Source of the DNA: Macrothele yani
Taxonomy: Eukaryota; Arthropoda; Arachnida; Araneae; Macrothelidae
Direction of reading: 5' to 3'
Length of the DNA stretch: 64,000 nt
Assembly: GCA_039090855.1 (NCBI GenBank)
Contig: CM077016.1
Coordinates: forward strand, 51,789,436-51,853,435
This document shows, one piece after another, positions 1 to 10,800 of the stretch. Made by a program: the position numbers and the translations under genes. The stretch's first letter is position 1, and each line of letters begins with the position of its first letter. The notes beneath the pieces were generated by a model. The model had not been told where the DNA came from. It ran no database searches and saw nothing but the letters and a program-made list of their open reading frames with translations.

Positions 1-672
1 TGTTCAATGCTTTTACAAGAAATGAAGATTTATCGATTGATGGAGAAAAGCTGGAGATAACAGACACGTACATTTATCTTGGACAGCAGATATCAAGTGA
101 GGGTCACATTGATGAAGAAATTAATCGGCGCACAAAACTTGCCTGGAGAGCTTTTGGAAGAAACAGCATAATTTTCAAGAGCAATATGCCATTATGTCTT
201 AAAAGAAAAGTGTTTGATCAATGCATCCTTCCAGTGCTTACGTATGGTGCAGAGACGTGGACCTTAACTAAAAGAGACATACAAAGGCTGCAGACAACTC
301 AAAGAAGCATGGAGAGGTGCATACTTGGTGTAACCAGGAGAGATAAGAAGAGGAACTCATGGATCCGAAAAATGACAAGAGTGGAAGACATCATGATCAG
401 AGTCAAAATCCCTGAAATGGCAATGGGCTGGACATACTGTCAGAAGGACAGATCATCGATGGACAGCCGAAATTTTCGATTGGATTCCAAGGGACAGGAA
501 AAGACCCAGAAGAAGACCACATGGGAGATGGGTGGATGAAATTCAGAAAGTATGCAGGGGTGACATGGAGGAGACTGGCACAAGACAGACCGTTGTGGAG
601 GAAACTTGGGGAGACCTTCGTCCAGCAGTGGATTGATAATGGTTGACAATGATGATGATGATGATGATGATA
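1..672 (+). mobile_element. RTE-clade LINE, 3' end of reverse transcriptase (copy 1, decayed)
   Basis: The sequence reads as the C-terminal part of an RTE-type endonuclease/reverse transcriptase from position 3: the residues after the RT core (YLGQQISSEGHIDEEINRR), then TYGAETWTLTKRDIQRLQTT and IRKMTRVEDI, all typical of RTE LINEs. The frame breaks near 540; beyond it the same protein continues in another frame (KYAGVTWRR...QWIDNG) because this copy has an extra base compared with the copy at 24.3-25.1 kb. The element ends in a (GAT)n tract at about 651-671, as RTE elements usually do. The 5' part lies outside the window. Related copies are at 24320, 25175 and 33760. Inactive. Confidence 0.85.
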
Positions 673-1777
673 CGCACACAGACACACAGGGCGTTCAAAA
701 AATATCTCCGCCGTGGGTATCGTAGGTTATATAGAAATCATACAGATGTATTACCGGAAAGTATAATTTCCTCACTTACTTACACAAAGTGTTGAAACTG
801 TAGTCTGTTACGGAGATTTAATACTAAAATTTTAGGCAAGGATATTAAATCTCATTTCGCAACTTTTATTTCGCTTTAGTGCTCTATTTCCTTTGTTTCC
901 ACGATGCGTGAGAAAATTTTGCTTCGTCACCAAGGTATAGAAACATCGGAAGCACGGTTTATTTAGAGACGCCAGTTTGTCGCATCTTAAGGGTCTGGGC
1001 CTTTGTATTTCGTAGACGCATTGGTATTGTCCAGCTCATTTGGTCTTTTGCCTTTTTAATTTCAAAGCAGCCGACTGTAAGCGCAAGCCCTCTTAATTTT
1101 AATCTTGAAGCAGACGCCGACGTTTCCCATGGTTTTTGTGGAAGTAAGGGGTGAGTTTGCGGGGGGACAAGGGGGAGCTAGGATGGTCGTCTGGAGGAAT
1201 TGGAGGCGAGCGGTCGCTGGGAGAGGAGGCGAGGAAACGCCTTAGGTGTTGGAAAGCACGTCTTAAGGCTAAGCAGGGGAATGGAGGTTTTTCTCCACGT
1301 GCGTGAGGGATAGACGAAGGAACGGCCTAAAAAGGAGGAAGGTAACGAAAAGGCAATTCACGGAAAGAAATGTTGGTTTCAGAGGAACGGGGAGGAATAA
1401 CTGAAAAGCTCAGGACAACCTTCTGCACTTAAGTAAAGAAAAGAATAAAGTGTTTTAAAATATATAAAAGGATTTCATAAAAATTATAGCTTATAGTTAT
1501 TATTATTTTCAATCATGGAGGACTGTGCTCGCTATTAACAAAGAGTATGCTAGGATTATGTACCAACAAGTTGATAAACCTCCTATTATTGCTCTTATCT
1601 TACTACGTTAACCTGGAAGAATAAACCAAGTTAACACGACCTTCACATAACCTAATTGTTTTACATATGTTTTCTAGCACATCTGCGGGAGTCAAAAAGT
1701 TACTCCGCAGTAAAGTAAATACTGTCCCACTTAATTTTGGAGGTGCTACAAACAAAATTTTTGAATTAAGTAACTTG
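673..1777. other. Intergenic, nothing recognised
   Basis: About 1.1 kb with no convincing coding region. The stretch 1080-1440 is purine-rich on the plus strand. No tandem repeat, tRNA-like sequence or transposon terminus was recognised. Confidence 0.5.
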
Positions 1778-1779
1778 TA

Positions 1780-2977
1780 CACTGAAGAGCAACTGAATTA
1801 GAGATACCTGTCTAGTAACGTGTAGCACCACCTTTCGCCCTGATGACGGCTGCGATTCGTCTCAGCATGGACTCGACAAGACACCGGAAGCGTTGGGAAG
1901 CCATACGGATCCACGACCCCTGAACAAGCTCCCACAGTTCACGAAGATTTCATGGAGGGAGGTCATCTCTCTCGATGGCATCCCAGATGTGCTCGATGGG
2001 ATTGAGGTCAGGTGACCTAGCTGGCCAAGAAAGCGAGGTCACGTCGGCGGAGTGTTCACCCAACCATTCGGATACAATTCGGGAGCTGCATTGTCTTGTT
2101 GCAGGATGAGGTCCCCAGTGGGATGTTGAAGACGCACAAACGGGAGCAAATGGTCGTCCAGGATATCCCGGTAACGTTGACCTGTGAGTGACGATGTCAC
2201 ACGTAACAGGGGTCCCATTTCAGTCCACGTAAACAGTCCCCAGACGAGAATACCACCCCCACCAGCTTGAAGAGTACCCTGCTGGCAAGAAGGATCCATC
2301 GCTTCATGTGGTTTGAGCCGTACTCGTATGCTGCCATCCCAATGTACCAACGTGAATCTCGACTCATCACTCCAGGCAACATTTTCCCTCATGTCTAGGG
2401 TCCAGTGGCGATGTTCCCGCGCCCATGCAAATCTTCGCACCCTGTGATGTGCGGTCAGCAGCGGTACCCTCGTGGGACGATGGCTTCTGTACCTCATAGC
2501 GAGGAGATGGTTCTGGATGGTGTAGTTGCTTACACGTTTTTGTGCACCAGCGTTAAATTGCCGAGTGATTTCTTGCACTGTGGCCCGTCTATGCGCTGTA
2601 ACAATGCGAGCTAGCGGACGATGACCCCGCTCATCCACACGCTGTTGTCCACGGCAGTTGGCCCTTGCAGGAATGGTTTTACCGGATTCGATGTACTCAC
2701 GGTGCCCCCGTGACACAGTGGCTCGTGAAAATCCCAGTGCCGGCACGACTTCCGAGATGGAGTGACCCATTCCTCGGGCCCCGATAATTTGCCCACGATC
2801 AAATCAGCTTAGATCCTTCGTCTTACCCATACTGCGTCCGACTCTTACTGATTCCCGTCTCATCACTCCTTATATTGTCGTATCTCTGAATACGTCATGT
2901 CGTTTCCATTTACAGGGTCGCCCACAGCGCCATATTTGCATAACGCCAGCTGTCTCTAATTCAATTGCTCTTCAGTG
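1780..2977 (-). mobile_element. Tc1-like DNA transposon T1, complete ends, dead transposase
   Basis: A 1.2-kb element with terminal inverted repeats of about 27 bp (CACTGAAGAGCAAYTGAATT..., left from 1780, right ending 2977). It is flanked by TA dinucleotides at 1778-1779 and 2978-2979, the Tc1/mariner target duplication. The minus strand carries a Tc1 transposase relic (1812-2830). Both ends and the TA duplication are readable, so the borders are firm; the coding region is broken. Confidence 0.92.
1812..2830 (-). pseudogene. Tc1-like transposase relic (T1)
   Basis: Reads from ATG at 2830 as MGKTKDLS, then a TGA stop, then a helix-turn-helix region (GRGMGHSISEVVPALGFSRA) and a DDE domain with WSDESRFTL, LLQQDNAAP and, after a frameshift near 2070, WPARSPDLNPIEHIWD. 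A second stop follows DDLPP. The frame ends in GGATRY and TAG at 1812-1814, the normal Tc1 C-terminus. The spacing between the second D and the E fits 34 residues if about 4 missing bases are allowed for. Two stops and one frameshift make it non-functional. Confidence 0.9.
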
Positions 2978-3026
2978 TATGTTTAATATGAGTTTTTGCT
3001 GGGTTCTTTTTGATAACATATCAAGC

Positions 3027-3218
3027 TTCAGAACATGTTTCACAGCGACACCAATTTTCACTAGCTTTTGATGAGTTGAAAGTTTCGAAAATGTGGATGT
3101 TGATTTCAGCATTGCCTCTCAGACGGAAGAAACACTCATGAAATCAACATTCACATTTAGCAAACTTTCAACTTATCAGAAGCTTGTAAAAATTGGTGTT
3201 GCTGTGAAACATATTCTG
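3027..3218. repeat. Long imperfect inverted repeat (hairpin), about 80-bp arms
   Basis: Left arm 3027-3108 and right arm 3139-3218 are near-complementary, with a loop of about 30 bases (3109-3138). The arms contain CATGTTTCACAGCGACACC and its complement GGTGTTGCTGTGAAACATA. No TIR/TSD pair or coding potential was seen. It could be a foldback or MITE-like element, or the scar of an inverted duplication. Confidence 0.75.
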
Positions 3219-4800
3219 GTTTCTTCATGAGACGAAACTACTTAAAGCATTCACTCTTCCCCATTTTGTTTTCAATAAGCACGTATTTGTTGGCCTTAGC
3301 GCCTTCTTCATTCTCCTTAATATTAAATTCATCCATATTAACAAATGAGGCATTCACTCCGACACGACATGCAATGGAACGGGATGTTAGCACGTCAAAC
3401 GAAAACCTCTGAATGCTCAATGTAAAAGATGCAATGTGAAAAGTAATTCTCAGTCTTACAATGAGACACGCGTGGTGTGCGAGAGTGAATCACCAGAGAA
3501 GCAGGCGATAGGTGTCTGCCTGTATCTTGCTCCGGACAATCACACTGAAAACAAACACAAAGGAAGTATCGTTTTACGATATGATATCGGTGAGTCTAGC
3601 GTCTGAGTCTCATCGTCGTTCGGTGGAAATCTTCGTTGCTTTAAGAAAGAGACAGCAATATTTTTCTATGACAAATCATTTTTCACTCCGCTGGCACCAG
3701 AATGGAGCACAGAATTCCACAGTACGCATTTTTCTTAGAAATATATATTTTTTTCTTTTCAAAAATAAAACGGAAATAAAATTGAGTCGATATCGGGTCA
3801 GAAACATATTTACCCAACCCGATTGACCAGCAAGAAGTTGTCGACCCGTTGACCTGCGACCCGTTTTCATCTCTGATGGCATCTCGAAACAGTTTATATC
3901 GTTATTCTCGATCGAATTCCGATGCGCATTTATTAGAAAGAGTTATTCGATAAGATGGATAACTTAAATAAAACTCATTTTCGTTAATTACGTATTTCTG
4001 GGAAGAAAGGATAATTCTGTTCCAAATTCCAGAACTAAATGCCCAACAAAAGGCAATGGTTTACATCTCCTTATAGCATAGATCGTTTTTTCTGGTGGTA
4101 AGATTTGAAACCATGTCTCCCTGCTCCAAAGCCGGTTATTCTCCCAATTGAACCACACCGACCTTGGCTTATTGCTGCAACTTCGTCTCCTCAGTGGCAC
4201 GTCCCGTCGTCTCCAAAATACTGCAATATTCTAACAGCATAAAATTAATGTTTTATGCTTTCTGGGCTGTTGCGTAACATTCCAATTCATCAGTTATGTT
4301 CATAATGAAACGATTTCGGCATTGGGGTCTTTTGAAACTCCATTTCGTAACCAACCTGCTTCACATCTTTTTAGTCATTCGAGGAAGAAATATTTTTCTG
4401 AAGAAAAAGTGGGCACTGCGTGATCATAACGCATAGATAAACTCATCTGTTAACCTTTTTGATGTGTATGTGTGAAACAACCATGGCAAACAACGCAAGA
4501 CAATACAAAAATAAAGTAAGCAGTACCCAAGGGAAAAATAATTTTTATGTACTTCTCCATGCAAATTTTAATTTTTATTACAGAGGCACAAGTTTTCAGT
4601 GCAATAAATGAAATGACAATCGAAAGGAAGGCTTTCACAGATGCGTTAATCTCTAGATCTTTCCTTCTTAAACAGTGTTCCACGGACCCCAGGTGTACTT
4701 GATATTAAAATAAAGTATCCGCAAGAACATCGCATTGTAACTTTTTACGATTAAAGCACAGTAAGAATTTTTAATCATTTTTGGATTTTATTGAAAATCT
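3219..4800. other. AT-rich intergenic DNA with one tRNA-like patch
   Basis: No protein-coding signal was recognised. Short open frames here (for example 3227-3412 and 3512-3826) have no familiar motif. The only structured item is the tRNA-like sequence at 4093-4165. The segment 3790-3865 is rich in GACCCG/CGGGTC and resembles the sequence just upstream of the Penelope-like element near 43020-43070. Confidence 0.4.
4093..4165 (-). repeat. tRNA-like sequence (SINE head or tRNA pseudogene)
   Basis: On the minus strand a box-A-like TGGTTCAATTGGGAG is followed about 45 bases later by a box-B-like GGTTTCAAATC, the spacing of an internal RNA polymerase III promoter. The arms do not form a clean cloverleaf, so a decayed SINE head or tRNA pseudogene is more likely than a functional tRNA. 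Confidence 0.4.
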
Positions 4801-5278
4801 TTCTCATTGGTGAGAAGGTTACGTGGGCGAAGCGTACGTGGGCAAAGCGTACCGTGGGCGAAGCGTACAGCATGTTTGGAAGGTAGGGAGGGAGGGAGAA
4901 ATTTTGAGGATTCTTTCGTAACTCATACAAGTTGGTTTTATGGCCACAGTTTACAGTTCGCATTTATAGCTATAAAAAAAATTTTACCAGAAGGAATCTA
5001 TGAAAGTAAAAAAAAAAATCATTTGAGCTGTTTAATTTTATTTTATTACTTTTTTTTTTTATTTTAAATTCATTTGTAACGCATACGAAAATACAGAAAA
5101 ATTAAGTGAAATACAATTGGAGCCGTCATTCAATTTACAAAGTACATAATAACAAAATTGTACATGTTTGTTTTGAAAATGTGATTTTCAATTGTATTTT
5201 ACTGCAAACTTTCCCCCACAGTTTTTCCCCAGTCTTGTGACTGGGCAATGCCTTATTTAGCATTGGTTCACCACTAAA

Positions 5279-6118
5279 TTAATCTATCTTTGTTGCATAG
5301 CTTAAAGCTGTTAAGCATTTTCGCAGGTTTTGTGTTTTTTCAAACTCCGTTATAATATTATTTATTCTTTCGTCTAATTTTATGTAAACTTTTCTCCTTT
5401 TTCCAACAGTTTCTCCTAATTCTTTAGACTTTAGCAAAAACGAGACATATTCGGATTCCTCTTTCAGAGTCTTAATTAAAAAATGAACATTTGGTTGCTT
5501 TTTGCCAATAATTCTATTTAATTTCGAATTCCAACCTTCTACTGCATTATTTGTCCTATGGCGCTGACCATGAACATTCCAGATCTCGACAGGAATAATA
5601 GAATTATCCATCCATTGTTCAACGAAATAATCAAGAAATGTGGATAACTTACCGTTTTTTGGAGTATCTTCCATTATGATAAGCCATGCATCTTCTACAT
5701 TTGAAAGTGGTATGTAGGCTAATGCCGAACACATTTTGCATATCTTCCTTATCTCTTCATTTGATTTATATTCCGTCACGAGTCCTACTTCCTGGATTTT
5801 TCGCCACAAGCATTGATTGTAGTGAAAATTACAACCAGATATTGTTGTTTGAGAGAAGATCATTTTTATTGCTGAAATTGCTGCTACTTCAAAATCTACT
5901 TTTATAACTTTTGGTGTCCATTCTGGGCACCAACATTTTAATTCGCTAAACAAAGCATAATATGTTTCTTCTCGTTTATCGGGTAATAATGCAAATATCA
6001 CAGGATAAACATTTGTTTCAAGTGCCGTGCTTCCACAATCAACATGCACAGTGTACAATTGTGTGAACTGTTTCGGACAACTCTTGAATGTTCCATAAAA
6101 AAAAAAAGGTGTCTCCAC
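5279..6118 (-). pseudogene. MULE transposase, catalytic domain (frameshifted)
   Basis: About 279 residues matching the MULE transposase domain: YGTFKSCPKQFTQLYTVHVD near the start, YPVIFALLPDKREETYYALF, VIKVDFEVAAI (second D), GCNFHYNQCLWRKIQEVGL, and RTNNAVEGWNSKLNR (the E region). The first catalytic D expected before GTF is a Y here, beside a run of 11 T (minus strand) at about 6099-6109 that also shifts the frame. The linker between this part and the FLYWCH part lies in a third frame (about 6107-6295: LGSTQNPTESNDIVFPENV). At least two frameshifts, so non-functional. There is no credible ATG at the start of this segment. Confidence 0.88.
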
Positions 6119-6277
6119 TTGTCAAAAGATGTTTAACGTTTTCACCTGCGAACACGAGAATTCTTTTCCCATAATTATTTGTAAAATCCAATCGAAGAAA
6201 ACTTTCGTCGTTCGATAGGTGAAGAACATTTTCAGGAAATACAATATCATTACTTTCTGTAGGGTTTTGAGTACTTC

Positions 6278-6682
6278 CTAATACTTTTCTTCTTTCTGCA
6301 CACAGTGAAGTTTGGCATTTCCATATATTGGTACTTCAGTTACTAGGTCATATCCTCTTGAATAAATATTTCTCATTTCTTCTTGAAAAATCCTATGCAC
6401 TGGTACTGAAACTTCGTCTCTAACTATTTCTGCAATATTTGGCACACAAGAATGATCCGTTCGACTTATTATTTCATATTTAAAATTCGTTTTAATACTT
6501 CCCCTGCATCTGTTCTTTTTCTCTTTTGTACATAGCCAACTGATACATTCTTTGCTTTTTCTATGCAATCGGTGTTGGTAGCCATCTGCTATCAAGCAAG
6601 GTTTTCCATTTCTAGTTGATAACAATTCACCAGATTCCATGACAATATAATATGTTCTTCTGAAGGAAATAATTACAAACAC
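6278..6682 (-). pseudogene. FLYWCH zinc-finger N-terminal part of the MULE-1 transposase
   Basis: A FLYWCH-type finger: STRNGKPCLIADGYQHRLHR, then SWLCTKEKKNRCRGSIKT, then a His-containing segment DHSCVPN. FLYWCH fingers are the usual DNA-binding part of animal MULE transposases. A good start is the internal ATG giving MESGELL (about 6640). The frame ends at 6278 by a shift (QKEEKY then stop), after which the protein continues in another frame. It belongs with the catalytic segment at 5279-6118. Confidence 0.85.
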
Positions 6683-6984
6683 TTCAAATCGCAGCGCACA
6701 AATGAACGCACACTGAAACGGACCCGGCTAATGACAACCCCAATTGTACGTGTTTGTTACACGTGTTCACCAGCCCTGGAGGCGGCCCGGCCCGCACGTG
6801 CAAGGGGGATGGCAACCAGGGGGATAACCCAACCGACGAAGAAGTGTACGCTTCGCCCACGATTTTGGGTTGTACGCTTCGCCCACGTACGCTACACCCA
6901 CTCCACCGGTGAGAATATAGGTCAAGCTATTATTAGATTGAATTACGCCAAGATATATCCACATACCTGCTTAGCCATAAATTT

Positions 6985-7655
6985 CACTGTTAAAAAAAAA
7001 TCTACTTAACAATGAGAATCTGAACCTACTCGTTTTTAACTCCCATACACTAAATTCCCTGTACGGCACTTCAAGTACCCGATATCTTACGGTAACATAA
7101 TATTCAATAGCAGGACCACCGACTGAGTGGGGAGGAATATTAGTCACAATAACTTTAATACTATGCGATGTGCTATATCTGGTACAGAACCTCAAAATGA
7201 GGTCCGCCAACGGAGGAGTGTACAAGTGTTGTAAATGAAAAAGTTCAAGCAAGTCTTTTACGGTTACAATTTCGGATGGTGTGCATGACGAGCGATTCAG
7301 AAAAAATTGTTGAGAGAGAATTGAAATTTAATAGTTAATCCAAACCTCCTTAAATTCCAGTTTTCCGTCATGTGGAAACGGAAAAAGTGAGAACACAAGT
7401 TTTCCGTAACGTAATCACAGAAAGGTTCCCTGAAAGTTCAGGTTTTTCCCGATAACTTCCTCAAAATTGCCAAGTTTTCGTTATTAACCGGAGGAAAATA
7501 AACAGAAGTGTTTCTGTCAATTTGCGTATGAAATATCTGTGAAATATGGGTATTTTCCCGTCACTTCACAGAAAAGGTTTGTATCAGGAATATGCTTCGT
7601 TAATTCACATAAGAGATCAGCAAAAATTGCTCGTAAATTTTCTTTTTTTACAGTG
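6985..7655. mobile_element. CACTG-ended, TTTCCGT-rich non-autonomous element (copy A)
   Basis: Begins CACTGTTAAAAAAAAA at 6985 and ends TTTTTTTACAGTG at 7655, an inverted-repeat pair. The interior is about 0.67 kb without coding potential and shares several blocks with 16720-17178: ...AAGTACCCG(A/G)T.TCTTAC.GTAACA, TTTCCGTCA, and TTCGTTAATTCAC near the right end. Sequence sharing with a second locus that has the same ends supports a dispersed, non-autonomous DNA element. No target duplication was seen. Confidence 0.6.
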
Positions 7656-8409
7656 AACATAGATTTCTACACGGACATACGAGTTTTTTTTTGCCCTTTA
7701 AAGCTGTGCATGCGGCTAAAATTTCAGGCACACGTGGTGCTTGTTTGTCGGCTTTCCTTTTTTTCACGTAGCCAGGAATAGTTTGGGGCCGTGGATAATG
7801 GGCTTTGAGCTTATATATCAAGGGATAGAAATCTTTTTCGTATTTTTGAAGTGGTTATATCAGATGTTTTTAGTTTTATTTACTTAATTTAAAACTTTGG
7901 TTCACTTGTTACTTATATAGTCGCTTCTCATCCTAAATTTTATTCGTAAACACTGTGTGGAACATTAAAACACCATATATTTACTTAAGTGATAAGATAT
8001 CATAAAAGAGCATTTACTCTCTTTGCCTATACCGATGACTAGGTCCCACTGACATTACAGACTGGCATTTAATGCAATAATAATTTGTGTAAATGAGGAT
8101 GCGTTCTGTACCATTTAGAATTTTCTCCACATCCGCTTTTCATTCACAAAAGTAACAGCACGCAATTATTACGCTGTATTAAACCAATAATAAAAAATTA
8201 TGTAGCAACACAATGATCATACAGTATCGCGCGGAATTTCAGTAATTCAGTAAGAAATATTCACAAGAAAATCGAATTTCGTGAAGCCCCCACAAAGCAG
8301 TATTTAATATAAATTTAAAAGATCTTTGAGGGGGCCAAAATAATTATTTCTTTATCCTTTAAGTTGTGCAAGCCCAAGGAAAGTGGAAATGTTTCATCCC
8401 GACCTGCAC
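7656..8409. other. Intergenic, nothing recognised
   Basis: AT-rich sequence between the CACTG element and the tandem repeat. No motif, tRNA-like sequence or transposon end was found. Confidence 0.45.
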
Positions 8410-9974
8410 AATATTGTATAATCTTTGTGGTGACAAAACCTTTTTCTTTGAGAACCCCTATTGTATAACTATGACAAAACCAATATTGTATAACTATGAC
8501 AAAACCAATATTGTATAACTATGACAAAACCTTCGTTTTGAGACCCCTATTGTATGACAAAACCAATATTGTAGAACTATAACACAACCTTTTTGGGACC
8601 CTCATTTTATAATTATGAAAAAACCTATATTGCATAACTATGACAAAACCTTCGTTTTGAGACCCCTATTGTATGATAAAACCAATACTGTAGAACTATA
8701 ATAAAACCTTCGTTCGTTTTGAGACCCCTATTTTTATGACAAAACCTATATTGTAGAACTATGATAAAATCAGTATTGTAGAACTATGAAAAAACGAATA
8801 TTGTATAACTATGACAAAACCTTTTTGAGACCCTCATTTTATAACTATGACAAAACCAATATTGTAGAACTATGACAAAACCTTCGTTTTGAGACACCTA
8901 TTGTATGATAAAACCAATACTGTAGAACTATAACATAACCTTCGTTCGTTTTGAGACCCCTATTTTTATGACAAAACCTATATTGTAGAACTATAACACA
9001 ACCTTTTTGAGACCCTCATTTTATATTTATGAAAAAAACCTATATTGCATAACTATGACAAAACCTTCGTTTTGAGACACCTATTGTATGATAAAACCAA
9101 TACTGTAGAACTATAACATAACCTTCGTTCGTTTTGAGACCCCTATTTTTATGACAAAACCTATATTGTAGAACTATGATAAAACCAGTATTGTAGAACT
9201 ATGACAAAAAGAATATTGTGTAACTATGACAAAACCAGTATTGTAGAACTATGACAAAATCTTCGTTTTGAGACCCCTATTGAATGGAAAAAAACAATAT
9301 TACATAACTATGACAAAACGAATATTGTGTAACTATGACAAAACCAGTATTGTAGAACTATGACAAAACCAGTATTGTAGAACTATGACAAAATCTTCGT
9401 TTTGAGACCCCTATTGAATGGAAAAAAACAATATTACATAACTATGACAAAACGAATATTGTGTAACTATGACAAAACCAGTATTGTAGAACTATGACAA
9501 AACCTTCGTTTTCAGACCCCTATTGAATGGAAAAAAACAATATTACATAACTATGACAAAACGAATATTGTGTAACTATGACAAAACCAGTATTGTAGAA
9601 CTATGACAAAACCTTCGTTTTGAGACCTCTATTGAATGGAAAAAAGCAATATTACATAACTATGACAAAACGAATATTGTGTAACTATGACAAAACCAGT
9701 ATTGTAGAACTATGACAAAACCTTCGTTTTGAGACCCCTATTGAATGGAAAAAACAATATTATATAACTGTGACAAAACCAATATTGACAAAACCAGCTA
9801 TATGACGAAATAAATATATGACGAAATAAATATTGTATAACTGTGACAAAACCAATATTGTATAGCTATATGACGAAATAAATATTGTATAACTGTGACA
9901 AAATCAATATTGTATAGCTATATGACGAAATAAATATTGTATAACTGTGACAAAACCTTTGTTTGAGACCCCTT
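8410..9974. repeat. Higher-order tandem repeat (25-bp monomer, 109-bp unit)
   Basis: About 1.5 kb built from variants of AGTATTGTAGAACTATGACA followed by AAACC, a monomer of about 25 bp, with interspersed CTTCGTTTTGAGACCCCTAT blocks. In the right half the CTTCGTTTTGAGACC block recurs at 9261, 9395, 9504, 9613 and 9722, giving spacings of 134, 109, 109 and 109. The 25-bp excess in the first interval is one extra monomer. The left half is more diverged. The last ~200 bp use another variant with ATATGACGAAATAAATATTG. Not coding. Confidence 0.93.
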
Positions 9975-10435
9975 CGAAACTCGGGTATCATTAGCAAGTG
10001 CCCAGCCAGCCGTCGATTAGTCTCCGCAGGCTGCTCTAAATTAGCGATGGGTAACTTACTACAGATCTAAACGTGCTCTCACGGATGTTGCTAAACTTTT
10101 AAAAATAGACTGGCTTTCAAAACAACTAGGAAACAGTCAAAACACTAATTAAGAACAGGAGTGTGGCGAGAACTTTCTCCTCGTCTATCTAGGGTTGGAG
10201 AAAACAGGAGTGTGTTTCTGGGGATCAATTCCTTTCCCTCTATCTAGGGTTGGAGAAAAACCAAGTAAATCCTGTCTACTCTTTCTCGTAAAATGAAAAT
10301 ATAAAAAGATTTGTTATGGAGACTGCTTAAAGTAAACGTGATTTTACTCGGAAATAAAACTTTTAAATGGGCGATGTCATTGCTCTTTCCACGTTACTTT
10401 TTAAACAACGCATAGCGACTGAAAAATTGTATTCC
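9975..10435. other. Intergenic with a short direct repeat
   Basis: Contains a partial duplication of about 50 bp: ACAGGAGTGTG...CTATCTAGGGTTGGAGAAAA occurs at about 10155-10204 and again at 10204-10258. The block CGATGTCATTGCTCTTTCC at about 10373-10399 recurs at 10696-10722, inside the palindrome. Otherwise nothing was recognised. Confidence 0.5.
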
Positions 10436-10506
10436 GGCACCGCTGGGATCGAACCCCAGAACTCTCAATAACTAGTCGAGTGCGTTCGAATTTACGCTAC
10501 GGCGCC
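10436..10506 (-). tRNA. tRNA-Thr(AGU)-like cloverleaf, probably a pseudogene or SINE head
   Basis: Read on the minus strand, 71 bases fold as a full cloverleaf: acceptor GGCGCCG/CGGTGCC (7 bp, one G-U), D-stem GCGT/ACGC, anticodon stem CTCGA/TTGAG with loop CTAGTTA (anticodon AGT in the DNA), and T-stem CTGGG/CCCAG with loop GTTCGAT. Box B is perfect (GGTTCGATCCC). However, the D-loop AAATTCGA lacks the usual GG, base 37 is T, and box A is poor. A tRNA-derived repeat or a decaying tRNA gene is therefore likelier than a working gene. Confidence 0.45.
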
Positions 10507-10660
10507 AACAATTCTCAGCGCCATGCGTGGTATATCAGTCAGCATCTGACTACACGAATAGGTATTGATGGTCTCAGCAACTGAGATGGCGTCATCTGGT
10601 GGCATTTAACGCAACCGCTATTTAATTGTAGCTGATAAATTCAAAGGGCGATAGAAATGG

Positions 10661-10800
10661 TTAATATATATCAAATACGTGGAGATAATGTAAATGGACG
10701 ATGTCATCGCTCTTTCCACGTTATTTTTATAACATAATAACGTGGAAAGAGCGATGACATCGTCCATTTACATTATCTCCACGTATTTGATATATATTAA
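10661..10800. repeat. Perfect 65-bp palindrome with 10-base loop
   Basis: Positions 10661-10725 are the exact reverse complement of 10736-10800 (checked over all 65 bases); the loop is 10726-10735. Each arm contains GGACGATGTCATCGCTCTTT, a block that also occurs in slightly diverged form at about 10373-10399. Exact identity suggests a very recent inverted duplication (template switch) or an assembly or amplification artefact. Confidence 0.95.

Larger units (their letters stand above)
4801..6915 (-). mobile_element. MULE-type DNA transposon (MULE-1) with repeated subterminal 15-mers
   Basis: A 2.1-kb element whose ends are inverted repeats starting TTCTCAYYGGTG. Next to each end are copies of a 15-bp motif: three in a row at 4821-4866 (ACGTGGGCGAAGCGT and variants), and inverted copies TACGCTTCGCCCAC at 6847-6860 and 6873-6887 plus a decayed one at 6888-6900. 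Between them the minus strand encodes a FLYWCH finger (6278-6682) and a MULE transposase domain (5279-6118). The repeated motifs are plausible transposase-binding sites (inference). No clear target duplication was seen. Confidence 0.85.

Noticed and set aside
403..687. Minus-strand open frames rich in His or Ser near the (GAT)n tract
   Set aside because: They are antisense readings of the RTE coding end and its microsatellite tail; the plus-strand RTE homology explains the sequence.
8410..9974. CRISPR-like array
   Set aside because: The repeats are adjacent and graded without unique spacers, there are no cas genes, and the context is a eukaryotic genome.
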